From assembly GCF_000690905.1 (NCBI RefSeq), contig NZ_JMCL01000013.1:1-64000 (forward strand): a DNA stretch of 64,000 bases. Reading direction: 5' to 3'. This document shows, one piece after another, positions 26,303-35,425 of the stretch. The DNA is from Pseudomonas sp. Ant30-3 (lineage in GTDB: Bacteria > Pseudomonadota > Gammaproteobacteria > Pseudomonadales > Pseudomonadaceae). Positions within the stretch are counted from its first letter, which is position 1, and every line of letters begins with the position of its first letter. The notes beneath the pieces are model-generated. The model had not been told where the DNA came from and did not search any database. It was given only the letters and a program-made list of their open reading frames with translations. A program made the position numbers and the translations under genes.

Positions 26303-27718
26303 GTGATAACAAAGATCCTGATCGCCAACCGTGGTGAGATTGCCGTACGAATCGTGCGCGCCTGCGCCGAGATGGGCATTCGCTCGGTCGCGGTTTTTTC
26401 TGACGCCGACCGCCATGCCCTGCACGTGAAGCGTGCGGACGAAGCCCACAGCATCGGTGCCGACCCGTTGGCCGGTTACCTGAACCCGCGCAAACTGGTG
26501 AACCTGGCCGTGGAAACCGGCTGCGATGCGTTGCACCCCGGTTACGGATTCCTTTCGGAAAACGCCGAGCTTGCAGACATTTGTGCCGAGCGCGGCATCA
26601 AATTCATTGGTCCATCGGCAGAAGTGATTCGCCGGATGGGCGACAAGACCGAAGCGCGCCGCAGCATGATCAAGGCGGGCGTGCCGGTCACACCGGGCAC
26701 TGAAGGCAACGTCGCAGGAATCGAAGAGGCATTGGTTGAGGGCGATCGCATCGGTTATCCGGTGATGCTCAAAGCCACCTCGGGTGGCGGCGGCCGCGGC
26801 ATTCGTCGTTGCAACAGCCGCGAAGAACTCGAACAAGCCTTCCCTCGGGTCATTTCCGAAGCCACCAAGGCATTTGGATCGGCGGAAGTGTTCCTCGAAA
26901 AATGCATCGTCAATCCCAAACACATTGAAGCGCAGATCCTCGGCGACAGCTTCGGCAACGTGGTGCACCTGTTCGAGCGCGATTGCTCGATCCAGCGCCG
27001 CAATCAGAAGCTGATCGAGATTGCCCCGAGCCCGCAACTGACTCCGGAACAGCGCGCCTACATCGGCGACCTGTCGGTGCGTGCGGCCAAGGCTGTCGGC
27101 TACGAGAACGCCGGCACCGTGGAGTTCCTGCTCGCCGAGGGCGAGGTGTACTTCATGGAGATGAATACACGGGTGCAGGTAGAGCACACCATCACTGAAG
27201 AAATCACCGGCATCGATATCGTCCGTGAACAGATCCGCATTGCTTCCGGCCTGCCGCTTTCAGTGAAACAGGAAGACATTCAGCACCGCGGTTTCGCCTT
27301 GCAGTTCCGGATCAATGCTGAAGACCCGAAAAACAACTTCCTGCCGAGCTTCGGCAAGATCACCCGTTATTACGCGCCGGGCGGCCCTGGCGTGCGGACC
27401 GATACCGCGATCTATACCGGCTACACCATTCCGCCGTTCTACGACTCCATGTGCTTGAAACTGGTGGTCTGGGCACTGACTTGGGAAGAGGCAATGGACC
27501 GTGGCCTGCGCGCCCTCGACGACATGCGTCTGCAAGGGGTCAAGACCACCGCCGCGTACTACCAGGAAATCCTGCGCAACCCGGAATTCCGTAGCGGTCA
27601 GTTCAACACCAGCTTCGTTGAAGCCCACCCTGAACTGACCAACTACTCGATCAAGCGCAAACCCGAAGAGCTGGCCCTGGCCATCGCCGCCGCCATCGCC
27701 GCCCACGCAGGCCTGTGA
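26303..27718 (+). CDS. pycA: Pyruvate carboxylase subunit A (biotin carboxylase)
   Basis: The product has 471 residues. It carboxylates biotin with ATP and bicarbonate for the two-subunit pyruvate carboxylase that makes oxaloacetate. The marks are KILIANRGEIAVRIVRACAE at the N-terminus, HPGYGFLSENAELAD, the ATP-grasp KATSGGGGRGIRRC and FMEMNTRVQVEHTITEEITG. I chose the GTG at 26303 (product starting with the formyl-Met for GTG, then ITKILIANRG) because family members begin there; an in-frame GTG at 26276 adds nine atypical residues. It ends 11 bases before pycB; both form one operon divergent from pycR. Confidence 0.95.
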   Translation: MITKILIANRGEIAVRIVRACAEMGIRSVAVFSDADRHALHVKRADEAHSIGADPLAGYLNPRKLVNLAVETGCDALHPGYGFLSENAELADICAERGIKFIGPSAEVIRRMGDKTEARRSMIKAGVPVTPGTEGNVAGIEEALVEGDRIGYPVMLKATSGGGGRGIRRCNSREELEQAFPRVISEATKAFGSAEVFLEKCIVNPKHIEAQILGDSFGNVVHLFERDCSIQRRNQKLIEIAPSPQLTPEQRAYIGDLSVRAAKAVGYENAGTVEFLLAEGEVYFMEMNTRVQVEHTITEEITGIDIVREQIRIASGLPLSVKQEDIQHRGFALQFRINAEDPKNNFLPSFGKITRYYAPGGPGVRTDTAIYTGYTIPPFYDSMCLKLVVWALTWEEAMDRGLRALDDMRLQGVKTTAAYYQEILRNPEFRSGQFNTSFVEAHPELTNYSIKRKPEELALAIAAAIAAHAGL

Positions 27719-27729
27719 GGAATAACAAA

Positions 27730-29538
27730 ATGTCTAAGAAAATCCACGTTACCGACACCATCCTGCGCGACGCCCACCAATCGCTGCTTGCCACCCGCAT
27801 GCGCACCGAAGACATGCTGCCGATCTGCGACAAGCTCGACAAAGTCGGCTACTGGTCGCTGGAATGCTGGGGCGGCGCGACGTTTGACGCTTGCGTACGT
27901 TTCCTGAAAGAGGATCCGTGGGAGCGCCTGCGCCAATTGCGCGCCGCACTGCCTAACACGCGTTTGCAAATGCTCCTGCGCGGCCAGAACCTGCTCGGCT
28001 ATCGCCACTACAGCGACGACGTGGTCAAGGCTTTCGTCGCCAAGGCAGCGGTCAACGGCATCGACGTGTTCCGTATTTTCGATGCGATGAACGACGTGCG
28101 TAACCTGCGTGTTGCCATCGAAGCGGTGAAAGCGTCCGGCAAACATGCTCAAGGCACCATCGCTTACACCACCAGCCCGGTTCACACCATCGAGGCGTTC
28201 GTGGCGCAGGCCAAACAGATGGAAGCCATGGGTTGCGACTCCGTCGCGATCAAGGACATGGCCGGCCTGTTGACCCCGTACGCCACCGGTGAGTTGGTCA
28301 GAGCTCTGAAAAGCGAGCAGTCGCTGCCGGTATTCATCCATTCCCACGACACCGCCGGCCTGGCCACCATGTGCCAGCTCAAAGCCATCGAGAACGGCGC
28401 CGATCACATCGACACCGCCATCTCCAGCTTCGCCTCCGGCACCAGTCACCCGGGCACCGAGTCGATGGTTGCCGCCCTTAAAGGCAGCGAGTACGACACC
28501 GGCCTGAACCTGGAACTGCTGCAAGAGATCGGCTTGTACTTCTACGCCGTGCGCAAAAAGTATCACCAGTTCGAAAGCGAGTTCACCGCCGTCGACACCC
28601 GCGTGCAAGTCAACCAGGTGCCGGGCGGGATGATTTCCAACCTGGCCAACCAGTTGAAAGAGCAGGGCGCCTTGAACCGTATGAGCGAAGTGCTCGCGGA
28701 AATTCCGCGTGTTCGCGAAGACCTCGGCTTCCCGCCGCTGGTGACCCCGACCTCGCAGATCGTCGGCACCCAGGCATTTTTCAACGTGTTGGCCGGCGAG
28801 CGCTACAAGACCATCACCAACGAGGTGAAGCTGTACCTGCAAGGTGGCTACGGCAAAGCGCCGGGCACTGTGAATGAAAAACTGCGGCGCCAGGCGATTG
28901 GTAGCGAAGAGGTGATCGACGTCCGTCCAGCGGATCTGCTCAAGCCGGAAATGACCAAGTTGCGTGCCGACATCGGCGCCTTGGCCAAGTCGGAAGAGGA
29001 CGTGCTGACTTACGCCATGTTCCCGGACATCGGCCGTAAATTCCTTGAAGAGCGTGCTGCCGGCACGCTGACCCCTGAAGTGCTGTTGCCGATTCCGGAA
29101 GCCGGCGCGGTGACCTCCGCCAGTGGCGAAGGCGTCCCGACCGAATTTGTCATCGACGTCCACGGTGAAACCTACCGCGTGGATATCACCGGTGTTGGCG
29201 TCAAGGCTGAGGGCAAGCGCCACTTCTATCTGTCCATCGACGGCATGCCGGAAGAAGTGGTGTTCGAGCCACTCAACGAGTTTGTCAGCGGCGGCAGCAG
29301 CAAGCGCAAGCAAGCCACTGCACCGGGCCACGTCAGCACGACCATGCCGGGGAACATCGTCGATGTGCTGGTCGGCGAGGGCGACATGGTCAAGGCTGGC
29401 CAGGCTGTACTGATCACCGAAGCCATGAAAATGGAAACCGAAGTGCAGGCCGCCATCGCTGGCAAAGTCACCGCCATTCACGTGGCCAAAGGCGACCGGG
29501 TCAACCCGGGCGAGATCCTGATCGAGATCGAAGGCTGA
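27730..29538 (+). CDS. pycB: Pyruvate carboxylase subunit B (carboxyltransferase plus biotinyl domain; OadA-like)
   Basis: The product has 602 residues. It transfers CO2 from biotin to pyruvate. The N-terminal HMGL-like carboxyltransferase (VTDTILRDAHQSLLATRM; IAIKDMAGLL-type motif VAIKDMAGLLTPYATG; FIHSHDTAGLA) is followed by the PYC_OADA domain and a C-terminal biotinyl domain with the lysine in ITEAMKMETEV (about residue 567). The homology to oxaloacetate decarboxylase alpha explains the common OadA naming, but there are no membrane beta/gamma subunits, so anaplerotic carboxylation is more likely. It follows pycA by 11 bases and ends 32 bases before a strong terminator. Confidence 0.95.
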   Translation: MSKKIHVTDTILRDAHQSLLATRMRTEDMLPICDKLDKVGYWSLECWGGATFDACVRFLKEDPWERLRQLRAALPNTRLQMLLRGQNLLGYRHYSDDVVKAFVAKAAVNGIDVFRIFDAMNDVRNLRVAIEAVKASGKHAQGTIAYTTSPVHTIEAFVAQAKQMEAMGCDSVAIKDMAGLLTPYATGELVRALKSEQSLPVFIHSHDTAGLATMCQLKAIENGADHIDTAISSFASGTSHPGTESMVAALKGSEYDTGLNLELLQEIGLYFYAVRKKYHQFESEFTAVDTRVQVNQVPGGMISNLANQLKEQGALNRMSEVLAEIPRVREDLGFPPLVTPTSQIVGTQAFFNVLAGERYKTITNEVKLYLQGGYGKAPGTVNEKLRRQAIGSEEVIDVRPADLLKPEMTKLRADIGALAKSEEDVLTYAMFPDIGRKFLEERAAGTLTPEVLLPIPEAGAVTSASGEGVPTEFVIDVHGETYRVDITGVGVKAEGKRHFYLSIDGMPEEVVFEPLNEFVSGGSSKRKQATAPGHVSTTMPGNIVDVLVGEGDMVKAGQAVLITEAMKMETEVQAAIAGKVTAIHVAKGDRVNPGEILIEIEG

Positions 29539-29570
29539 GTTAACAGCCTCGATACACCGCTTTAAACCTC

Positions 29571-29597
29571 GGGGGGGCATGTGCTCCCCTTTTTTTT
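29571..29597 (+). terminator. Rho-independent terminator of the pycAB operon
   Basis: GGGGGG-CATGTG-CTCCCC followed by eight T; one G-U pair in a 6-bp stem. Confidence 0.85.
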
Positions 29598-29621
29598 CGC
29601 CCGCGGTTTGTGGAGGACCGG

Positions 29622-32039
29622 TTAGAAGCTCATCCGCCACTGGCCCGTGACACCCTGGTTTCGACTGTCTGTGCCGACTTCACCGTTGAGCCCAATGCCG
29701 AGCGAATGGCTTGCTGTTACAGCCAGATCCAGCCCGGCATCCACCAGCAAGCTGTTGCGATCGAGCGCGGCACCCGAGACCGTGAAGTCACGGCTGCCCG
29801 TCACCAGCCGTTGGCGCGTCTGATTGTCGAGCTCGCCATAGGTGTGCTTCCAGCCGGCACTCATCCGTGGAGTCAGCTGCATGCCGTTATCCAGTATGTT
29901 GAGCTTCGCCAGACGCAGGCCGAAGGTGCTGCTGATGTTGTCCCGCGTTTGACCATGGATCTGCAGTGCGGCGGCCCCGCCTTTTTCTGTGTAACTGTCG
30001 CGCTGATAACGTTGGTAGCCGATGCCGGCAAATGGCTCGACACTGGTGCTGGCAATGTCCAATTTGTAACCCAGTTCAGCGAAAGCCTGTTGGGTGTTGG
30101 CGTCGTAACTACCCTTCAGACGATCGCTGAAACCGTTGAAGGCAACGCGACGTTTGGTGGCTGCGTCGTGCTTGCTGTAAGCGGCGCCGAGGCGCAGCGA
30201 GACAGGCCCGCTTTGGCGCAGCGCGTAAGCACCCAAGTGCCAGCTGTCGAGATCACCATCGAGTCCACGGCTGTCCAGACGCGTGTCGGATTTACCGCCG
30301 ATCATCCCCAGGCGCCATGCTTCGCCGACGCTCCAGTCCGCCCCCAACACCAGACCTTTGCTGGAATGCTTCAAGGCGTCCCTGTCGCGGTCGAGTGTGC
30401 CGCCATGACCCAGAGCTTGCAGCCAGACTCTGCCGGTGTCTTCGCTGCCGGCGGCGAGACGTGGCGCATTGCGCGTGCCGAAATTATTGGAGGTGCGGTC
30501 AAGTTGGCGCATGGCCGAGAGCATGGACGCACCGATGGGAGCGTCGCTGTTGAGGGTGGCTTTGGCGAGATTGGCGGTATTGCCGCCGGCCAGTTGTTCG
30601 AGTGCACGGGAGGCGGTGAGTTTATCGCTGCGGAGCAGGGCGGCGATTGCGGCATTTTTGGCTATGGCGATTGGCTTCGGTGTGGCGGCAGTGGGGTTGG
30701 CAGCGGTAGCAACGGATGTGGGTTGAGCTGCGACGGGTTGAACAACGACGGGCTGAGCGACGGCGGCTTGCGCTGCGGCGCCAGCGGACGTTTCAGCGGT
30801 GGCAGTGGCGCTTATGACGACAGCGGGCGCATCTGCGGTGACATCCTGAGATGCTTCGACGATTGCCGTCTGCGCATTTACTACGGCAGGCAAGACAGGT
30901 TGATCCGGTTCGATAACGGGTGTTTGCACAGCCACAATGGCGGGGGTCTCGTCGGTAGGTAAAATCGGCAATTCGACCATGTTTAACGTATTTTCAGGCA
31001 CTTCCTGGACTTGAATCACAGGAGTCGGCTCTTCGATATTTTCACCTAATTCGCGTGCGTTATCGGTCGTAGCGAGGCTTTTGATGGGCACATCATTTCG
31101 TGCGTATGCCAGTCCGACATTCTTGAGTTCATAGCGAGGTTTCACAGTAAAAAACGCTAGGTTGGTTTCGATGTTGCCAAATTCGCCAATGACTTTTTTC
31201 GCTTCGATAATGGTTAAGTTCCCGTTTAGCGGCAATTCGCCTCCCGGAGTGGCGTGGACTTTAAGGGTCGAACCCTCAATGCTGGCAACGCCATCGACCT
31301 TCAAGGTTTCTCCGCTGCCGTCGGGACTGATGTGATAGGCAAGCACGCCGGTCTCCGAAATATTCAAGTTGCCCTTGATTCGAGGTGCACCCTGAAGTCT
31401 TCCGACACTGAGAAGGCCGGCTACATCCAGTCGGCCCACGGTACCGCTACCAGCGAAATTGCCGCCGTCGTTAACAACTACGGCACCCTTGATGTCGCCA
31501 TTGTTGATAAGGCTTCCAATCGTAAATGCGCCCCCTTTGATCTTCCCGTCGTTAGTCAGCGTGCCGTCGTTGAGCACTAACACACCCTCTTTGAAATCCC
31601 CGTTGCTGGTAAGTGTCCACGTACCCGCAGAAACATAGACGCTGTCGAAGTTTCGGGTGTTTCCCAATTGACCTCCCTCGGAACCGATCAGCTGGATGAC
31701 GTTGACACCTTTACCGCCGTCAACCCTCCCCTCGAAGCTGCCGCCGTTCTTGACGATGATGAGATCGTCCCTGTCGTCTGGTTTGACTGAAACACCTTTC
31801 ACAGCGGGCTGAGGCGAGCCAATTTCTGTTTTATGCGTAGTGTCCTTATTGATGAAATTTGAAAGCCGCGTGAACGGATCAGTCACGGGTTCTGACTGCT
31901 CAATTGCTTCGGGCTGATTTGTGGATTCCGCCAGTTCTAAAAGTTCTTGGGCGCTTGTGTAATCAGCACAACCCAACCCCAACCCCAGCGCAATCGCCAG
32001 AGCAAGATGATGGGGACGGTATTTATGTTGAACGGGCAT
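29622..32039 (-). CDS. Autotransporter (type Va secretion), copy 1
   Basis: The product has 805 residues. The N-terminal PHHLALAIALGLGLG is the signal sequence core. The passenger holds beta-helix-type repeats (NGGSFEGRVDGGKGVNVIQL; GTLTNDGKIKGG; LINNGDIKGAVVV) followed by a Val/Ala/Pro-rich linker (VAQPVVVQPVAAQP). The last ~270 residues form the beta-barrel (GRVWLQALGHGG ... GQWRMSF, ending in the aromatic C-terminal Phe needed for BamA recognition). The ATG at 32039 is preferred over one ten codons upstream. It shares its barrel closely with the next gene (e.g. RVAFNGFSDRLKGSYD versus TVAFNGFSDRPKGDYD), so the two are tandem paralogues. The passenger function is unknown; adhesin-like. Confidence 0.88.
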   Translation of the reverse strand: MPVQHKYRPHHLALAIALGLGLGCADYTSAQELLELAESTNQPEAIEQSEPVTDPFTRLSNFINKDTTHKTEIGSPQPAVKGVSVKPDDRDDLIIVKNGGSFEGRVDGGKGVNVIQLIGSEGGQLGNTRNFDSVYVSAGTWTLTSNGDFKEGVLVLNDGTLTNDGKIKGGAFTIGSLINNGDIKGAVVVNDGGNFAGSGTVGRLDVAGLLSVGRLQGAPRIKGNLNISETGVLAYHISPDGSGETLKVDGVASIEGSTLKVHATPGGELPLNGNLTIIEAKKVIGEFGNIETNLAFFTVKPRYELKNVGLAYARNDVPIKSLATTDNARELGENIEEPTPVIQVQEVPENTLNMVELPILPTDETPAIVAVQTPVIEPDQPVLPAVVNAQTAIVEASQDVTADAPAVVISATATAETSAGAAAQAAVAQPVVVQPVAAQPTSVATAANPTAATPKPIAIAKNAAIAALLRSDKLTASRALEQLAGGNTANLAKATLNSDAPIGASMLSAMRQLDRTSNNFGTRNAPRLAAGSEDTGRVWLQALGHGGTLDRDRDALKHSSKGLVLGADWSVGEAWRLGMIGGKSDTRLDSRGLDGDLDSWHLGAYALRQSGPVSLRLGAAYSKHDAATKRRVAFNGFSDRLKGSYDANTQQAFAELGYKLDIASTSVEPFAGIGYQRYQRDSYTEKGGAAALQIHGQTRDNISSTFGLRLAKLNILDNGMQLTPRMSAGWKHTYGELDNQTRQRLVTGSRDFTVSGAALDRNSLLVDAGLDLAVTASHSLGIGLNGEVGTDSRNQGVTGQWRMSF

Positions 32040-32240
32040 CGAATTTGGCCTCTGTGAACAGGAGGCCAAACTCTAAAAGAAGGCGGATTTTGCCGATGTC
32101 AGCTGGTTCTGTGACCCGCGCAGGCTTTGTCGAAGGGTTTTGCAGAAAAAGCGCAACTTGCAGCGCGACCAGGGTTTTTGCTGATGACGGAGCGCAGCAA
32201 TTACCTACGCCCCATCAACGCATGAGCACTTTTCGTACAA

Positions 32241-35195
32241 TCAAAAACTCATTTGCCACTGCCCGATCAACCCGTGATTGCGGCTGTTGCTGCCCAGCTC
32301 ACCGCTGTAGCTGACGCCCACCGAATGGCGTGCCGAAATGGCCAGATCGACGCCGGCCTCCAGCACCAGGCTGTCTCGATCCAGTGAGCTGCCGTCCACG
32401 CTGAACGCGGTGCCGCCGACCACAAACGCCTGACGCGTCGAATTGCTGACATCGCCATACGTATGCTTCCAGCCGGCCGTCATGCGCGGGGTCAGGCTCA
32501 TGCCATTCTCAAGGGTGCTCAGGTGCGCCAGCCGTACGCCGAAGGTGCTGTTGAAGTTGTCCTGGGTTTGCCCGTCGACCTGCAACGCAGCAGATCCACC
32601 TTTTTCCTGATAGCTGTCGCGGTGGTACCGCTGGTAGCCGAGGTTGGCGAAGGGTTCTGCGCTGAGGCGGCCGCTGCCCATCGCATAACCGAGCTCGGCA
32701 AAGGCTTGCTGGCTGTCGGCGTCGTAATCGCCCTTCGGCCGATCGCTGAAACCGTTGAAGGCGACCGTGCGCTTGCTTTCACCCTGATGACCGCTCCAGG
32801 CGGCACCCAGACGCAAGGCATACGGGCCGCTCTGACGCAGGGCGTAAACGCCGGCATGCCAGCTCTCGACGTTGCCATCGACACCTGTGGCGTCCAGATC
32901 TGTCTTCGAATAACCGCCGAGCACCCCGAGACGCCATTGCGGATCGAGTGCCCAATCGGCCCCAATCACGCTGCCTTTTGTGCGCTGTTCCAGACCGCTG
33001 CTGCCGTGTTCCCCATCAAGCTTGCCGTAGCCACCAATGCCTTGCAGCCAGAGCCGACCCCGAGCGTTGGGATCGTTGAGGTTGCGCGCGTCGGAGGGTA
33101 CGCCGGTGGCTGCGAGCATTGGCGTGTCGTGTTGATCGAGGCCTGCCAGCAAACCTGAGCCGGTACTCATCTGCTGCATCGCCGAGAGCATGCTGCCACC
33201 GATCTGGCTGCTCGCACTCAGTGTTGCGCTCGTCAGGTTGGCGTTGCTTGCGCCCGCCAATTGTTCGATTGCGTTGCCGGCGGTGGCGCCGGTGGTGTTG
33301 AGCAATGCGTTATAGAGCGCATTGTTCTTGCTCATCGACGCCAGGCTGTTCGCCGCACTGCTGCCGTTGGCGGTGTTAGCGAATTGGTTGAAGGCAATGT
33401 CGTTGCGGGTGTAGGTCAGGTCGACCTCGGTGGGCGTGTAGGTGAGGGTCGGCGTGAGGAACGCAAAATCGCTGGTGACGTTACCGAAGGTGCCGTCGAT
33501 GCTCGCGGCTTGCAGCACGGTGTAGCGGCTCTGCCACGGCCAGGTTCCGCTGCCCGGATTCACCGCCAGTGTTGCGCCATTCAGGCTGGCAACGCCGCCC
33601 ACCTGAATCGGTGCGCTGCTGCCGTCGGCGTTGACGCCATAGGCCAGGGTCGAGCCACTGCCCATGGTCAGGTCGCCGACCACCGTAGCCGTGCCCAGCC
33701 GGGTATCGGTGCGCAGGGTGCCGTTGACCAGAAGATTGCCCACCGACCCGCCGCCGGCGTACACGCCGCCCGAGTCGACAGTCAGATCGCCGGCAACCCC
33801 GCCCTGATTGATCAGGGTCGCGCCATTACGCACCGCGCCGCCGTCACTGAAGTCGCCTTGGCCGGTAAGCGTCCACGCGCCTTGGCTGACCTCCAGCCAT
33901 TCGAAATTCCGGCTGGCCGCAAAACTGCCGCCGGCCGAGTCGTCCATCAGCACGCGATCGTATCCTGTGCCACCGTCGACCACGCCGACAAAGCGGCTGC
34001 CGCTACGCAACGCCAGCTCGTCGTCGCCAGCACCCAGATCCAGCGCCAGGCCGTTGCTGCCGCTGATCGTGCCGCCGTTGATGACGCGGTCGTCGTACTC
34101 GCCCACCAGCTTCACGCCGAAGCCGTCGAGGCCCTGAATGGTGCCGAAGTTTTCCAGTGTGGTCGCTGCCATGCTCGCGCCGCCGCTGCCGTCATCGACC
34201 AGGATCGCACTGGTAGCGCCGCTGATCAGCGCATCCTTGGCGTTCAACACATAACCACCGCCCAGGGCGATGCCTTCGCTGCCGTTGGCAAAGCCGCCCT
34301 TGTCCACGCCACCCGCGCCGATGCCCTGAATGACACCGTAATTTTCGATGTGCGCGAGGTTGTCGATGTCCACGCCATCGCCGTCGCCATTGGCTTGCAG
34401 GCCGGAGTAGGCGCCGGTGATGGTGCCGTGGTTGATCACCGTGCCGTCGCCGTCGGAGCCGAAGCCCGAGCCGTTGCGGCCAGTGATGGTCCCGTAGTTT
34501 GTCAGGGTGGCGCCGAGGTCGGTGGTGATGCCATGCCGACCGCCGGAAATCGTCCCGTAGTTGGTCACGTTCACACCAGTCGCGGAGTCGATGTCGATAC
34601 CGTCGAACTTGTCATCGGCGCTGCGCGAGTCGCCGGTCGAAATCTCGCCATGGTTGGTGATGCTCGCGTTGGTGCCGGTCTTCATGCCGTCGCTGGCCTC
34701 GCCGCGAATCAGTCCGCCTGCACGATTGATAATCGTGGTGGTGGCGCCGTCACTGCGCAACGCATCAAGGTCCAGGCCCTGACCCGTGCTGGAGCGGATC
34801 AGCCCACTGTTATCGATCAACAACGCGCCGCTGACAAAATTGCTGTCGATGCGCAGCGCATCGTTAGCGCTGAGGATTTGCCCGCCAGCGCGGTTGTAGA
34901 TGCTGTAATTGCGGGCCTTGGTAAGGTCGCCACTGCTGTCGATCGCCCGCCCGCCTGTGGAAACGATCTTGCCCGCGTTGTCGATCACCACGCCCACGCC
35001 GCTGGTGCTGTCTTTCAGACTCACGGTTTTGCCGCTGTTGGTGATGCTGCCGGGTGCCGAAATTTTCAGCGAGTCGCTGCCGCCGAGTGTTTGCGCGGCA
35101 GTCGTGGCCGTGTCGATTTGCACGGTTTTGGCATGGGCTGAAGCGCTCGCCAAAAGAGCGATGGTCAGCGCGAGACGATGGGGCGAGAAGGACAT
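32241..35195 (-). CDS. Autotransporter (type Va secretion), copy 2
   Basis: The product has 984 residues. The signal peptide RLALTIALLASASAHA ends at AHA. The passenger (~25-520) is a parallel beta-helix with many 'NYGTISG/NHGTITG'-type repeats (VTNYGTISGGRHG; LTNYGTITGRNGSG; VINHGTITGAYSG), a fold typical of self-associating adhesins. The linker contains NAIEQLAGASNANL, and the barrel runs from GRLWLQGIGGYGKL to GQWQMSF with a terminal Phe. It lies 201 bases upstream of its paralogue on the same strand with no terminator seen, so co-transcription is possible. No protease or lipase catalytic motif was seen. Confidence 0.9.
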   Translation of the reverse strand: MSFSPHRLALTIALLASASAHAKTVQIDTATTAAQTLGGSDSLKISAPGSITNSGKTVSLKDSTSGVGVVIDNAGKIVSTGGRAIDSSGDLTKARNYSIYNRAGGQILSANDALRIDSNFVSGALLIDNSGLIRSSTGQGLDLDALRSDGATTTIINRAGGLIRGEASDGMKTGTNASITNHGEISTGDSRSADDKFDGIDIDSATGVNVTNYGTISGGRHGITTDLGATLTNYGTITGRNGSGFGSDGDGTVINHGTITGAYSGLQANGDGDGVDIDNLAHIENYGVIQGIGAGGVDKGGFANGSEGIALGGGYVLNAKDALISGATSAILVDDGSGGASMAATTLENFGTIQGLDGFGVKLVGEYDDRVINGGTISGSNGLALDLGAGDDELALRSGSRFVGVVDGGTGYDRVLMDDSAGGSFAASRNFEWLEVSQGAWTLTGQGDFSDGGAVRNGATLINQGGVAGDLTVDSGGVYAGGGSVGNLLVNGTLRTDTRLGTATVVGDLTMGSGSTLAYGVNADGSSAPIQVGGVASLNGATLAVNPGSGTWPWQSRYTVLQAASIDGTFGNVTSDFAFLTPTLTYTPTEVDLTYTRNDIAFNQFANTANGSSAANSLASMSKNNALYNALLNTTGATAGNAIEQLAGASNANLTSATLSASSQIGGSMLSAMQQMSTGSGLLAGLDQHDTPMLAATGVPSDARNLNDPNARGRLWLQGIGGYGKLDGEHGSSGLEQRTKGSVIGADWALDPQWRLGVLGGYSKTDLDATGVDGNVESWHAGVYALRQSGPYALRLGAAWSGHQGESKRTVAFNGFSDRPKGDYDADSQQAFAELGYAMGSGRLSAEPFANLGYQRYHRDSYQEKGGSAALQVDGQTQDNFNSTFGVRLAHLSTLENGMSLTPRMTAGWKHTYGDVSNSTRQAFVVGGTAFSVDGSSLDRDSLVLEAGVDLAISARHSVGVSYSGELGSNSRNHGLIGQWQMSF

Positions 35196-35280
35196 GAGCT
35201 AACAGCCTTTTTGTTATAAGCGGGGCGTCCTGTATAGCGGAAGGTGTTTACAGATTGATGTCTGTTGAAAGTTTCATCCC

Positions 35281-35378
35281 TGCATTTAAATGCATTTTTC
35301 AAAGGTGAAATGGGTGATTTACGCATTATTTTGCATTTCTAAAACTGCAGAAGATTTTTTTATGCACTATATTGCGTA
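35281..35378. promoter_or_regulatory. AT-rich leader with repeated GCATT/ATGCA palindromes (candidate HipB operators)
   Basis: Contains the perfect 14-bp palindrome TGCATTTAAATGCA (35281-35294), then GCATTATTTTGCATTT (~35324-35338) and ATGCACTATATTGCGT (~35362-35377). The repeated half-sites lie 50-145 bases before hipA, where an autoregulating antitoxin would bind. Confidence 0.45.
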
Positions 35379-35425
35379 CGGGGATTTCTGTTAAAAAGCC
35401 AAGGCGCAATGTGGGGCGGTTAAAA

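Noticed and set aside
33261..35141. Long plus-strand reading frame of 626 codons opposite the second autotransporter gene
   Set aside because: It is antisense to a clear autotransporter with signal peptide and barrel; it arises from the repetitive GC-rich passenger codons and has no domain pattern. The same applies to long antisense frames at 20117-21940, 27643-29640, 4903-6012 and 45949-47835.
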